A DNA stretch of 64,000 nucleotides from Fragum whitleyi (Eukaryota; Mollusca; Bivalvia; Cardiida; Cardiidae): NCBI GenBank assembly GCA_948146395.1, contig OX411557.1:36930077-36994076 (forward strand). Direction: 5' to 3'. The position numbers were made by a program, and so were the translations under genes. Below, in pieces: positions 1-12,000 of the stretch; position 1 is the first letter of the stretch, and every line of letters starts with the position of its first letter. The notes under the pieces were generated by a model, which was not told the DNA's origin, ran no database searches, and worked only from the letters and a program-made list of their open reading frames with translations.

Positions 1-1640
1 AGGAGACTTTGTAAAGTGCTTTTCATTTAAACTATTTGTTAAAGATTGGTTACCAAGCGACGACGTGTGGAAAATTCATCGAAAGAAGTCACCATATTTT
101 TCATACCTCGTTATGTTAGGACAAAACACACTCGAATAAAGTATTTGTAGTACTTTCATAGTGGAATTAAGTTAATGGATAATCGTGTTTTTTTATGGCA
201 AGTTTATATTATCTTGTTTACGCTCAAGCTTTAACAGTTTCATATGATGCTGTGATTAAGGAATCATGTTATGGAAGTCTAACAGAACAACGGTGCAATT
301 TCCAACATTCATGTTTAATTCTGATAGACGAGGAGCATATCACGATACATTTTGAAACACTGTTATGTCGGGTGAACGAACAAAATATATTATTGGACAA
401 ATATTAAGAGGTTATTAAACATGATCGTGTACAATACTGAATTCTATTGGATGAGTATCCTGCAGAACCAGTCTATATTTGACGAGGCGATAGCCGAGTC
501 AAAATATAGACTGGTTCTGCAGGGTACGAATCCGTATTGCACAGTAGCCTCGTTCTGGTTGTACAATATGGATCTAGATATTTCACTCTCACGTGATGCA
601 AAATAAGCGATGTCATTGGTCTAAATTCTTTAGGTGTGAAATAAAGATTATATATTCAACATTTCATCTGTTTTAAATGCATTTTGAACAACACCGTAAA
701 TTTTCGTGCAAGGACTGGAGTGACATCATGAAAACTATTCTTGGAAAAGGAAAATAAATAAAAATTATGTTATCGATGCTTAAAACAAAAAATATATTTT
801 AGTATAATTTATTTTATGTGAAGGATTTAATGGATTTTGTGTTGATTATTACACTTATAAATCTAAAATAAATTTTCTTAGAAGGATATTTAGGTACTGT
901 GTTGCGAAGTACGTAATAAACCAATGTGAAAATATTTAAAGACATCGGCTTGTCACCCAAGGAAGAGGAGAACTGTCTATTGCAGGATAGGACGGACATG
1001 TTTTTTGATGACGCTATTCTTGATTTTTCTGCCAGAGAAATAAAAGAGTGTGAAAAATTCAAGAGAAGAAAAAAAATCCATAAATGTATATTACGTTTAA
1101 GGTTTGTCTATGCAAGGTATTGTGAAAGAATTCATACTTCTAAACAGTCACAAAAACTCATAAAATAGTTTTGTATTTAATCAAACGACAAGGACATAGG
1201 CGAAATAGCTAAAATTAAAGGAATGAATTGATGCAAAAAAAAAAGACCCAAGGCAGTTGCCTTGGAATTGATACAATCGGTGAATCTCTTGTCTTCTGAA
1301 GAGCAGAAAATATACTTGGATCGGGAGGATTTACTATCATCGCTGGAATTCAAGAATGTATTTGTTCATTGGCTTTCGCTAATGAATGATATTCAAATGA
1401 CAGACTACCTTTTTACAACAATGTCGACGTCGATTAAGTCTCGTGTATTCGTTAACCAGTTGCTTAAAAACGCACAGTGGAGATTTTCGATTTGTTTAAT
1501 AGTTAAACAAATGGTTAGAAAAGACAACACAAAAATATGTGTTTTGTTTTACAATTCATAAAAGTATACATGCATATTTATTAAACTGTCGTGGAGAATC
1601 TCGGACAATTCCTCATATTCGTCAATTTCCAAGGATATAG
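1..1640. other. Left edge; degenerate open frames, no firm gene
   Basis: The plus strand is unusually open for AT-rich DNA (195-407, 421-606, 926-1168, 1262-1561), and the last two lie in the same frame separated by three stops. The 926-1168 frame reads like hydrophilic protein (for example SPKEEENCLLQDR and SAREIKECEKFKRRKK). I do not recognise a family. No convincing donor/acceptor pair brackets the frames. A decayed coding remnant is possible, but this is inference. Confidence 0.2.
459..523. repeat. Near-perfect inverted repeat (hairpin)
   Basis: The arm at 459-483 (CCTGCAGAACCAGTC...) is repeated in inverse at 498-523 (...GACTGGTTCTGCAGG) around a 14-base loop. The arms differ by one inserted base. 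No flanking target duplication was seen. Confidence 0.75.
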
Positions 1641-3245
1641 TTATATCATCTTTAGCTCCACTGGCTGAAAGTCACTGGGGCTATTGTCATGGAGTTATGT
1701 CCGTAGTGCGTCCGTCCGTCCGTCCGTACGTGCGTCCGGTCTTAATCTTTTTCTTTAAAAATATTCTCCTCAGAAATTACAAAATGAATTTCAACCAAAC
1801 CTCACAGGAATGATCCTTTGGTTACTTTCTTTCAAAGTTGTTCAAGAAATTTTGATCCAATGAAAAACATGGATTTAATGGGCGTGGCTAATGATCAAAT
1901 ATGGTAAAAAGTGAGTTTTCTCAGATTCTAATCAATGGATAACAATAAAAATTTTACATGAATACATGTAATCCTTTGGTAACCTTTCAGTATACAAAAA
2001 ATCATTGTGATCGGATGGAAAATATGTATTTTTTGGGAGGAGGTCATGTCTTTATATGTTAGAAAGTGGATAATTTCAAAATCATTTTCTCAGAATGTAA
2101 CTGATGGATATCAACCAAATTTCATTTGAATGATCCTTCAGTAACCCTTTATCATTCTACAAAAAAATCATTGTGATCGGATGGAAAATATTCATTTTAT
2201 GGGTGGAGGTCATTTCTCTATATGTTATATAGTGGAAACTTTCAAAGTCATTTTCTCAGAATGTAACTGATGGATATCAACCAAATTTCTCTTGAATGAT
2301 CCTTGGGTGACCCTTCATCAGCCTACAAAAAGTCATTGTGATCGGGTGGAAAATATGCATTTTATGGGGGGAGGTCATTTCTTTATATGTTATAAAGTGG
2401 ATAATTTCAAAGTCATTTTCTCAGAATGTAACTGATGGATATCAACCAAATTTCACTTGAATGATCCTTCGGTAACCCTTTATCAGTCTACAAAAAATCA
2501 TTGTGATCGGATGGAAAATATGCATTTTATAGGCGGAGGTCATTTCTCTATATGTTATATAGTGGAAACTTTCAAAGTCATTTTCTCAGAATGTAACAAA
2601 TGGATATCAACCAAATTTCAATTGAAAGATCCTTGGGTGACCCTTCATAAGTCTACAAAAAATCATTGTGATCGGGTGGAAAATATGCATTTTATGGGCG
2701 GAGGTCATTTCTCTATAATGTAACGTTTTAAAGACAGGTAACTTGCATTGGATATGCAAATAAGAGAAACCTGCCCTTAGTTAAATGGCTAATTCAAGCC
2801 TATATAGACAGAGCCGACCCATTTAGGTTTGAGGATCCTTTTCTCTGAATGGAGCACGTCTGTCTATGCGCTCGGTTCGTTACAATATGTTATAAAGTGG
2901 AAACTTTCACAATCATTTTCTCAGAATATAACTGATAGATATCAACCATACTTCACTGGAATGATCCTTGAGTGACCCTTTATCAGTTAACAAAAAATTA
3001 TTGTGATTGGATGAAAAATATATATTTTATGGGCGGAGGTCATTTCTCAATATGTTATATAGTGGAAACTTTCAACATCATATTCTCAGAACATGTAAGT
3101 GATGGTTATCAACCAAATTTTACAAAAATGATCTTTGGGTGACCCTTTATCAGTTTACCAAAAATTATTGTGATTGAGTGAAAAATATGTCTTTTAAGGG
3201 CGGTCATTTTTTGTATGTTATATAGTTGAATTTTTAAAAATCATT
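1640..3245. repeat. Minisatellite-like tandem array, unit about 165 bp
   Basis: A unit of about 165 bp recurs several times. Its marks are AATCATTGTGATCGG, ATGCATTTTATGGG and CATTTCTCTATATGTTATA. The array starts with a GTCCGTCCGT-rich block (1700-1740) and decays after about 3,100. Short open frames inside, such as 2457-2723, come from the repeat and are not genes. Starts of this kind (GTCCGT run followed by a long degenerate unit) are common in bivalve repeats, which is general knowledge. One unit is interrupted by an inserted element at 2718-2884. Confidence 0.85.
2718..2884. mobile_element. Small element inserted in the tandem array
   Basis: Neighbouring array units read CTCTATATGTTATA without a break, while here the same site is split by about 167 bp. 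The insert has short inverted ends (TGTAACG at the left, CGTTACA at the right). The flanking ATA or TA appears on both sides, so a 2-3 bp target duplication is likely. There is no coding capacity. The superfamily cannot be assigned from a 7-bp inverted repeat. Confidence 0.7.
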
Positions 3246-3886
3246 TTCAACATCAGTATAACCAAAAATATCTAAAACTCTAGTCAAAACTTTTATTTGC
3301 TTTTACAAGAATTTCAAGTCTGTGGAGCGGGTCAAGCCATTCATGGCTTTCTAGTTTAAATTACGCGGATGTATGTGTATGCAACCTGCGAAATAGTTTA
3401 CAACAACAAACTTTAGGGACTTTCTCCCAAAATTTGTGTACGCATACGATAATCGATTCCCATCCTCTGTATTTTTTTCTAAGTGCCATTATTTATGATA
3501 CTAAATATTAACAAAGATTCGCGTCTGTACAGATTGTGAAAATCTTCTATGTAAATATATTAAATGAAAAAAATGCCAAAGGCTATTTTTAATTGATAAA
3601 ATAATTGACTTTCTTGGTTAATACTCCCGTTTGTTATCTCATTTCACCCCTATTTCAAAAGTAAACATCACGACTAAATGAATCGCATAAGCATCATTTA
3701 GTATAATTAGGTTACGTCACTAATTGTTTGCATCCTAGCGATTCTTTTTAGACGAAGGTTGTGAAATACTTTAACAGCCAGCCATACATGCAAGCCCCTG
3801 ATTGACACACTTAAGTGTCCGTGGATTCGGTCACCTTATCTGGTTGCTGAGAAGAACGACGCAGTTAGAACAGTCACCTTTCACCG

Positions 3887-4329
3887 CATTCGGAACATCA
3901 ATCGGCTACGTAAACTGCAACAGACCTCGGATATATGTAAGGCGGATGGGTATGTTACAAATCGTGAATTTTGTTAGGCGGAAACAGTGTAAGAAACACT
4001 AGCACTGAAGATTTATATCTTTTACAGTAAATAACGGCTGAAACATCTCAATTTTTGAGAATTTCGAATCATTCTCAAAAATTAAGATTTTTTCAACCGT
4101 TATTTAAGAATCCAAAGATGTTTATATTAGGCTACGATGGTTTCACGTCAGTGACTTAAACGAGTAGCGTAGGCGACGTCGAATGTTTTCACTTACAGTT
4201 TCGAGGGCTAACGCCATTTTAACTGACGTCATCGAGTTTTTCAAAGGTTTTCCCGTATTTTTTAAAAAATAGCCCGTCTATGTACATCCGAGGTTGATCG
4301 TGAGACTGGCCGAGTGGTGTTCCGAATGC
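3887..4329 (+). mobile_element. Family E element with hairpin core (single copy)
   Basis: The element is bounded by CATTCGGAACATCA at the left and GTGTTCCGAATG at the right, which are inverted. Just inside are a second inverted pair (ACCTCGGATATATGTA and TACATCCGAGGT). The centre (about 4027-4106) is a long hairpin: TAACGGCTGAAA... pairs with ...TTCAACCGTTA, and GAGAATttc/GAATCATTCTC forms the tip. It is homologous to the tandem units at 38.6-39.8 kb. It has no coding potential. Confidence 0.75.
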
Positions 4330-5170
4330 TTTCACCGTTTTGGTCGCCATCAGTTTTGGACGTGCGACAACTTGGAGAAGTTGAAAGAATGTCCTTAAAA
4401 AGCTCGGACATAGAATGTTAAGGTTTTCTGAAGAAAGAAGGGGTAATTGTAATCCTACAGGACTCAATTTGCCAGGTTAGTTGGTTAATAAAATTTTTGT
4501 CCCCCACGGGTTTTATTGTTTACTGTCCACAAACAGTAACACCTGACTCAAAGTTCAACATAATTAGACTTGGCTATGTTCATTATTCAATTATATTATT
4601 CAATTATATTATTAAATTAGAACTGGTACTTTCTTTTCTACTGAATGAAATTGAATATAGTCTATTATATAAGAAGTAATTTCATCCATTTTTTCTGTCA
4701 GGAAAAGCCCTCCAAGAACTATATAACAACTGAACATTGTTGCACCAACAACTTGCTTGATATATGTTACAATAATTGAATCACTTGTCAAAAGGTGGTC
4801 AGCTAATTCATTAGAACCAGTCAATGAGAAAGGGGGTAATGATGAATAAGTAATGGCAACAGTTCTCTGGGATGAAATTGTCTTTAAAACTTATTTATCA
4901 ATTTTGACTAGCTTTTTATTTATTTAAATATCAATCTTATAAATATGGGTTCATAGTAGTTTTGATCATTTTTCGGTATTATTTGGTCCGGGTATTGTTT
5001 ACCAGTATGTGAATCGGTTCTACTGTCTGCAAAACCTAACTACAAAACCTTAAACTGACATTGACTCAGAAAAGTTTGTACGAAATTTTTGTTTCACAAA
5101 GACATCTTGTTTTCTCTTTGTCTTAGAAAAAATGTCTTTTTTACAAGATGGACACTAGCCGTCCTCAGAT
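4330..5170. other. Intergenic stretch, nothing recognised
   Basis: AT-rich sequence with frames 4497-4679 and 4612-4824 that show no protein character. No repeat family was recognised. It may hold the promoter or 5' untranslated exon of the plus-strand gene that starts at 5174. Confidence 0.4.
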
Positions 5171-5173
5171 GTG

Positions 5174-7457
5174 ATGTCATATCCAGCCGAAACAACAACA
5201 ACAGTATCAGCTGTTTCAAGCCATGAAAATAAAAGAAGAGTAGAGGTATTGGTTTGCCCGATTTTATTTTTTATGTTCGTGTTTTTCTCGTTATCATTTA
5301 TGTCAAAGCACCCAAGTGACTAAATTGTAGAATTAAGAAATTGTAATGTATTTCTACGAGACAGTTTTTAAAAATGTAATTAAAAGCTTTTTCAATGGTA
5401 TGGAAAGAACAAGATTTCTCACTTGTCCTCGGAGAAGTTGAAGTTGAATTTCATGTGTCAAAATTAAATTTAGTCATCAATTTTTCTCATATTCTTTCTT
5501 AGCAGTGGGGATTTATTTTCCGTTCACAATCAAACATCCTTTCTGGCTGGAAATAAAACAAGTGTAAAAAACATGGACAAGTTCCTAAGGTAAAATATAT
5601 TTGTCCCATTGTTAGTAAAATAAGAAGTTTGGCATGAGAATTCCCCACTTTTACATGCAAACATTTAACCTTCATGTTTTTCAACTTACTATTGAAACTA
5701 CACATGATTTGTATGAACTACTTAAGTAAAAGTTACAGTGCAACATGTAAGTATCCTACTTGGGTCAAAATGCTCACTGTTTTTTTTTAAAATGAAACCA
5801 ACACAAGAAAAAAAAACTACCCCTACAATATTTCATAACAGATCCTTTGACTTCAAAATAGTAGATTCATTATCTTATTATTAGAAATGTGGATTATTTA
5901 AGTACTTTAAAACTTGAGAAAAGTAATATAACCTTTAACATGTTGAACCCAGAATAATTCTACTTTAGCATGAGGTATATAGAACCACTTTCATGATCTT
6001 TTTAATTCATAATTGTATATAAATTTGATTCTCCAAGAATGATGATCCAGTGATAGACAGTTACAGCTGTTATGCACTGGGACATCTTTTTGACCCACAA
6101 AATTTGCTTCTAGTGCCTTAAGTACTTTTTTTTGAAAAAAGGGTTTTTATATATACTAACAGGAGTGTTCATTTGTATTAACTTTCTCCATTTAGATACT
6201 TAATGGTGTGATAACGGTATGTAGAATCAAAAGTGTATCTTCTTTGGTAAAAGTAAACAATTATTTCACTCGTGACCTCAATATCAACTTTGTAAACTTT
6301 GATTACAATTATCGTATTGTTAATTTGTTTTCCATATCTCTTTGTTGTATCAAAGAGTTATTAATATGATAGTTAATGTTTTTTTGTAGCCCTCATAGAT
6401 TAAAGTAAAGATCAGCACACCAACATTCGCCTCACAGATCAAGATTGGTTGGTCTTACCAAGGAATGGGTCTTCAATCATTCCTTGTTGCAAGTTTTGGT
6501 AAGAAATTATTAATTTGAAAATGAACCACTCTGTAAATGTTAAAAAAACTTTTCAACAATGTCAAATTATCAACACTTCCTAATAAGATTAACAATTTAA
6601 TTCATTATAAGGAAAAAAGAAGTATTTTAAATATTTGACAGATTAAAGTTAAAAGAATTTTCAGCAGGGAAAAAGGGTTATATCTTACCCTACTGTTAAT
6701 AGCAATAGGTTGGAAGAAAGTAGGTGGTATGTGCAAGATGATCTTAGTCTATACCATGTGCAAAAGCTTTTTGTACAACGCGTATATGACTGAACAACAC
6801 GAAAAGGGTTAGCTATTCTTTATTCAGCCATAGAAACACTATATATGATGATTATTATTCTCATCAATTTAATTGTTTTCCAAAGTATTTGTGTAAGTTG
6901 ACATCTAAGTGTTACTGAATTCTAGTATACCATGGTTCTGTTAGCCAAATTTGAAGTGTACAGACTTAAATTCAATGTCAGTTTATTCTTGAAAGTAAAA
7001 TTTTAAGTTTGAAATGTTTATTATTATTTCAAAGGTTAGAAATTACATTGAATGAAAAAGACCAGAATATCAAAATCTTTGTTAAACATCTGTTAAAATC
7101 TGCTTTCTCATTTATATAAGATTTCAGCAGGAAACCATTGTTATGTGCTCCAGCCGCCGCGATATAACTGAAAAAATGTTGAAAGCGGCGTAAAACTCCA
7201 TTTAATCAATCAATTTATATGAGATTTTTAGTATTTGTTCTGTTAATACAATGTTTCAAATTGTGCTATTTGAGTTATGTGACCATACAGTAGAATTGAA
7301 ATGTTCATTTTGTATGCGTAACTTATTTCTATTCATTTCAGTATTTCTCTCAATACATGTAGCTGTAACGCTTTTTGTGTTACGGCTTCTCAGAGGAAAA
7401 AAGGTAGGCTTAGGAAAAACATTCGTAACTCCTGCACATCAAATAGCTGTTATGTAA
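5174..7457 (+). CDS. Candidate small single-pass membrane protein, three exons
   Basis: Three open pieces join in phase: 5174-5245 (ATG, phase 0 end), 6399-6498 (ends phase 1, donor TTTTG|GTAAGA) and 7342-7457 (acceptor ATTCATTTCAG, stop TAA). The product is about 94 residues: a Ser/Thr-rich N-terminus (MSYPAETTTTVSAVSS), then a basic stretch (ENKRR), then one hydrophobic segment (LQSFLVASF joined to VFLSIHVAVTLFVLRLL) followed by RGKK, as in a membrane anchor with a cytosolic basic flank. That hydrophobic segment is only complete after splicing. A TAG stop lies in frame just upstream of the ATG. I do not recognise the family. Exon 1 has a weak donor (GAG|GTATTG), and the gene could have more 5' exons. 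No known homologue was recalled, so the call rests on splice logic and the 3' end alone. Confidence 0.45.
6399..6498 (+). CDS. Membrane protein candidate, exon 2
   Basis: The acceptor is TTTTTTTGTAGCCCTCATAG and the donor TTTTG|GTAAGA. It gives 33 codons plus one base, with STPTFASQIKIGWSYQG before the first half of the hydrophobic segment. On the opposite strand a frame is also open here, but its splice sites are poorer. Confidence 0.45.
7130..7212 (+). mobile_element. SINE 3' fragment (tail region)
   Basis: Contains the shared SINE 3' region (GTGCTCCAGCCGCCGCGATA ... GAAAGCGGCGTAAAACTCC) and ends in AATCAATCAA. The tRNA-like head is missing. It lies in intron 2 of the plus-strand candidate gene. 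Confidence 0.75.
7342..7457 (+). CDS. Membrane protein candidate, last exon
   Basis: Acceptor CTATTCATTTCAG, then an open frame to TAA at 7455-7457. It supplies the second half of the hydrophobic segment, RLLRGKK and a short tail ending HQIAVM. A possible donor (AAAAAG|GTAGGC at 7404) would give another ending, but the stop with close AATAAA signals favours a terminal exon. Confidence 0.45.
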
Positions 7458-7479
7458 ATTTTTATTATAATGTTTTATC

Positions 7480-7498
7480 AATAAAATATATCAATAAA
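7480..7498 (+). terminator. Two polyadenylation signals (AATAAA)
   Basis: AATAAA occurs at 7480-7485 and 7493-7498, 22-36 bases after the stop codon at 7457. This is a short but plausible 3' untranslated region for the plus-strand candidate gene. AATAAA is frequent by chance in AT-rich DNA. Confidence 0.45.
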
Positions 7499-8922
7499 AT
7501 ATAATGTTTTCCTTGGCTTTTTTTTGGAAAAAGAGATTCAGGGAAGTTGAAGTCCGACTAGAAATCCCATGCAAGAAGTTAGTTTGGACGTATGCGCAGG
7601 GAAGCTGTAGTCCTGTGTAGTCCACCGTATCCACAGGAAAGTTTTAGTCCTAAATATACTACTTTACCACTACTGGAGATAACATTTGTTAAATAAGACA
7701 TTGTGGCAAAAACTCTCAATCTAAGATGACTATTACTATTTTGTCTTTTTTCGCCATTCCCTTTCATGACCCTTTGTGGGATATCGAAACACAACAGAGA
7801 AACCCTTCAGATATGGAGATATTTGCAACCTAAAACGCACATCTTTTTAGATGAAATTACACTGTGGTTGAACATATTTTGGGTATCCGATAGATCCCAC
7901 AAAAATGTTACTTTCGGGTCTTCCGGATACCTTCCAGCTACACAATATTTACGCAGAATTCTACTTGTAAAAGGCGAAATCTAATGTTTCAAAATGATAA
8001 TCCTACGCCAAAAGCCTTGCTAAACAACAAATTCCAACAATATTTTTGCGACAAAAATAGTACAAAATCTGTGAGTTTATGGAAAGAAAGATTGGGAAGC
8101 CGTTTCCCGTCGTTCATCCTAAAATTAAAAAAAAAAGTAATTAAGTGATATGTAGCGTTTTCATAAGGAATGATTTAAATATTAGATGTCAAATAATCTG
8201 AAATAAACTTATCAATCTACTCGTTTGCGTTTGTACTGACCGATAACAGAACATACAGGTCAATTTCAGTGCAATTGTAGTTCAACACACATCCATTTAT
8301 ACTGTATATAAACTCATGGATGGATAAGTACGGCTCGGATAATTTATAATTACACGTACGTTTGAAGATGGTGACTTTTCTCCAGTGCGTTCAAATCAGA
8401 AAACAATAGTTGAAGCATACTCATCGAATTTGTTTTAAACGTGTGTCTACAATTATCTTATAGCATTTCTTAACACTCATTAAAATGGAATTGATAAAAT
8501 AAAATAAGATCAATGTATTTAGGAATAGATATAGATTCTAAATATCTTTGAGTTTATTTGCTTATTATTTTATTATTATTATTATTATCTTGAGCTCTTC
8601 CCAAATACCGAATCTATAAATTCGTTTCAATTGTTAGATTATTTTATGTATTAAGAGATAAAGAAAATATGATTAAAAGATGTTTGAATCCAATGAAGAC
8701 AAAACGCTCATTTAAATGAGATGACTGACATTGACCTTCTACTTTTCCGCCATTTTGTTTTATGATTACAGTTTTACGACATGTAGTTCGCCTTCCATCT
8801 ATCTATTTTAGTCCATAAACGCGACCATAATAGTTTTAAAACAAATGACCCGTAAATGTACTAGTGGGTGTGGCAAGAGGGGGGGGGGGATCAACGGGTG
8901 AGGCCAGCGATATGTTAATTAC
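7499..8922. other. Gap between the two genes
   Basis: No exon recognised. Contents are loosely repeated GGGAAG(C/T)TG(A/T)AGTCC motifs around 7545-7650, an ATT microsatellite at 8565-8590 and a poly-G run at 8879-8889. The next exon of the minus-strand protease (expected to start Trp-Cys) was looked for and not found. Confidence 0.4.
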
Positions 8923-9033
8923 CTTTCCAGTATCACAGTACCGCCCATCTGTTGGAAAAAAGTCGTCGACCATTGTTCCGTAGTTCGCGGCAGTAGGGTC
9001 CATTTGTATACACGAGGTTACAGAACATTCGCC
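8923..9033 (-). CDS. Protease exon 13, cysteine-rich region
   Basis: Acceptor CCACTCTGCAG, donor AAG|GTAATT; 37 codons, phase 0 at both ends. It encodes ECSVTSCIQMDPTAANYG ... FFPTDGRYCDTGK, the conserved cysteine-rich segment that in ADAMTS relatives continues into a Lys-Trp-Cys motif. Reading through the donor instead gives about 37 more codons before a stop, without cysteine-rich character, so splicing on to an exon outside or missed is preferred. Confidence 0.85.
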
Positions 9034-12000
9034 CTGCAGAGTGGAAAAAGAAAATATTCATTGAATGGTTTAAAATATAATCAATATAACAATAGCATTC
9101 CACATTGAAAATGCAAGTTTAAAAACATCATAAAACGATTAATTGCATTGAGTTTTCATTCATTCAAAATGACTTAGAAATACTGTATTATCTCCGCATT
9201 TAAGAATTGTAAACAGAACTTACAGTTAACCATATCGTGAAAATGACAAAATGAATGATTTTGGAATGATTTTATACGCCGCCGGAGGCGGACGTATATT
9301 AGCGTCATCTTCTCCGTCTGTCAGTCCGTCCATCCGTCCGTCCTTCCGCCCGTCCGTCCGTCCATCCGTCCGTCCGTACGTCCGTCCACTTTTCTTGTCA
9401 ATGCAACTCTTCCTAAGTTTCTGGCTGGATCTTCTTGAAACTTGGTCAATGTTATCACCTCAATTGGTAGATGTGCATGAAGGAAGGATTCTATGGTTCG
9501 TTGATTTTTGCCTGAGTTATGCCCCTTTAAAACTTAGTCTCTGGGGCTTATTGCCTCAGTTATGCTCCCTTCAAATTTAGTCTCTGAGGCTTATTGAAAT
9601 TGCAGCCTTGTGAATGATTCTCTTCCTAGGTTTCTGGACTATGGCACCCTTGTTAATGAAATTGAACGAGTGTCTGGAGCAAGTTTTGAGTGAAATTCAA
9701 GGGAGGTATTCCAGTATCGCTAATTTTGTTCAAGATGAACAAAATGAGCAATTATGGAATACCTCCCTTTAATTAAATATACATACAAGTTCTATGAATA
9801 GCTTTCTGTGTCTTCACGAACAAACCTTACGCTTAAAAAATCAATAATGTAAGTGAAATCGTGGATTGATTCTACCGATTTATACATGTATCTTGCATGT
9901 AGTTGTTGATCTTTAATTTTTAATAATTTTGGAGCGTTTTTGAGTTGTTTGAGTGAGTGTTCGGAATGAATGAATGGAGCGCTGAGTGAGCGATTAAGAA
10001 TAGTTTTGCTTGCGGTGAAAATCAATTTCACGATGAAATTAAGTGTATGTTTCTGTGCCTTAGCGGACCAACTTGGCGCTTAAAAAGTTCTACATCAGTT
10101 CTACATCAGCCAATAAAATCTTGGAAGGATTTCAATGATTAAGATAAAGTTTTTGGCACTTTGAACATATTCTAATGGTTTTGAAACGATTTTGAGATGT
10201 TTTAGTATTCTGGGGGGGGGGGGGGAGCTTTGAATGCATGAAATTGAGCGTTGAGCTAGCGATTTTCACAAGTTTGGTGTGGGTCAATTTTGTCTTTCTT
10301 CAAGCTGTACATGAACAGAAAAAAATGTATTAAGCGACCACTGACAAGACCGCCAAAACGCGGTCATTTAAGAGAATGGTCGCTTAGTACATGATTTGTT
10401 AACGAATTAGCCTCGCTCGAAATTTAATTGAATATGTATGTATATCGCAAATTTCTCAACGAGCGAATGTTGTTAAAACTCAAAAGAAACGTCTTGAAAA
10501 AACATGAATCCATGAGGTATCAAGCCGCTAGTGTGCAAGATGGTTAAAAGTGGCGTTAGTCCCCTTTCAAGGAAACAGTTATACCTACAGGCACCAAAGA
10601 CCGCGGGTAGTATCTGAATCTATAACCGGGACCTTGCTTGAATTCACAGATTTCATCGTCAGTGTATATCATGCCTGAAATAGGATATAATAAACATTTC
10701 ACAACAAAACATAACAAAATCTTTATTAAAAATTTCAGCCCATTGGCCAATAAAACAATACAGCGAACAATCAATGGTGAAGGGTCGTGAATTTTTAGAG
10801 ATCAATTAAATATAAAGTATTAACCATTCAAATCTTGAATTATCAGTGTATATCTTCAGTTTGAATCATTCGAACATATATTTCACCAGTTTCCAGTTTC
10901 AACAGAACAAAAATTAATATAATTAACGTTCTCATCAAAAATGATCTTATAAAACAAGTTTTTTGTGAGAAAAGATCTCATCCGTTTCTAGAAAAAAAGT
11001 TTCTCTAAGATTTTCATATTTAGGACGCTTAAATAAAAATGATATTCATTTTCGACAATATGTATTTTTTTTTAAACTAGACATTGGATGAAGAAAAAAG
11101 TACCTTATGATTCACACGTTCACACATTCGCACGTATTCACACGTGCAAAGCGGGGTATTATTTCTCAAGCGTTTTCCGGGCGTTTTTTATCCCAAACAA
11201 GGGGCGTGAGGACCGTTTTATTAAAAGTTGCAAGAGCGATTAAGACGTGACTTTATAATTTGCGAATTCTAGTTAGAACTTTAATATAAGAAATTTAGCT
11301 CTTGGTCTAGCTACGCGGACTGTGCAGACTGAGATGAAGTGAAACCTTGATATATAGGCTTTAAAATTATTCTTGTATGCCTTCCCGGCCGTTGTTGACA
11401 ATTATCGGTTCATTTAGATTATCACTTGGTAATTTAACGTCCAAACTATGTCCTTATTGACGCTATCTTAGATGGGTCTTTTTATCAATAACGCCATAAC
11501 GTTGTCAAATAATATAGCACCAAGACACACTGTTTAGCAATGATTGTCGGAAAAATTATCACTTTTTATCTCATTTTTTTCATTAAAGAAATAGAATTAT
11601 AGTTTATTTGTCCAGTGAGATCGATCCGTCTTTCATTTTTTGTGAAAAAAACCCTATCTCATACTCTAACCAATAAATCCTCTATAGAATTTCAAGAATT
11701 GTTTCTTACAAACGAATTCGGACCTAGTTCCTTTAAATTGTTACTTGCTTTGCCAAACATCCCCTAATTACAAGAATGACAAAGTAAAATAAAAATCTAA
11801 AATTTGGATGAAAAAAATTCGACAATTTCAGTAAAATCTGAGCATTTGAATGGTTTTGAGGTGGACGAAAATTAATTTCATGATATCTTTTACTGACTGT
11901 GAATTAACTATGAATTTCACAGGTAAGTCTGCCATTATCTATAGATACTAATATTGGAGGCAAGACAAATTAAAAACAGGTTAGCAAGTCTAAGTATTGA

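Noticed and set aside
1262..1561. Plus-strand 99-codon frame as an intact gene
   Set aside because: It lacks an ATG start at its 5' end, has stops just upstream in frame and no clear splice sites; kept only as a possible remnant.
6399..6560. Minus-strand exon candidate (QNLQQGMIEDPFL) opposite the membrane-protein exon
   Set aside because: The acceptor is far off and the phase does not continue the protease; the plus-strand reading has better donor, acceptor and 3' end.
9251..9580. 109-codon frame rich in Ser/Pro/Arg
   Set aside because: It is a translation of the CCGT microsatellite and its repeat.
10583..10589. Alternative donor G|GTATAA for protease exon 12
   Set aside because: It would leave one extra base and put exon 13 into a frame with a stop; CCT|GTAGGT keeps the phase.
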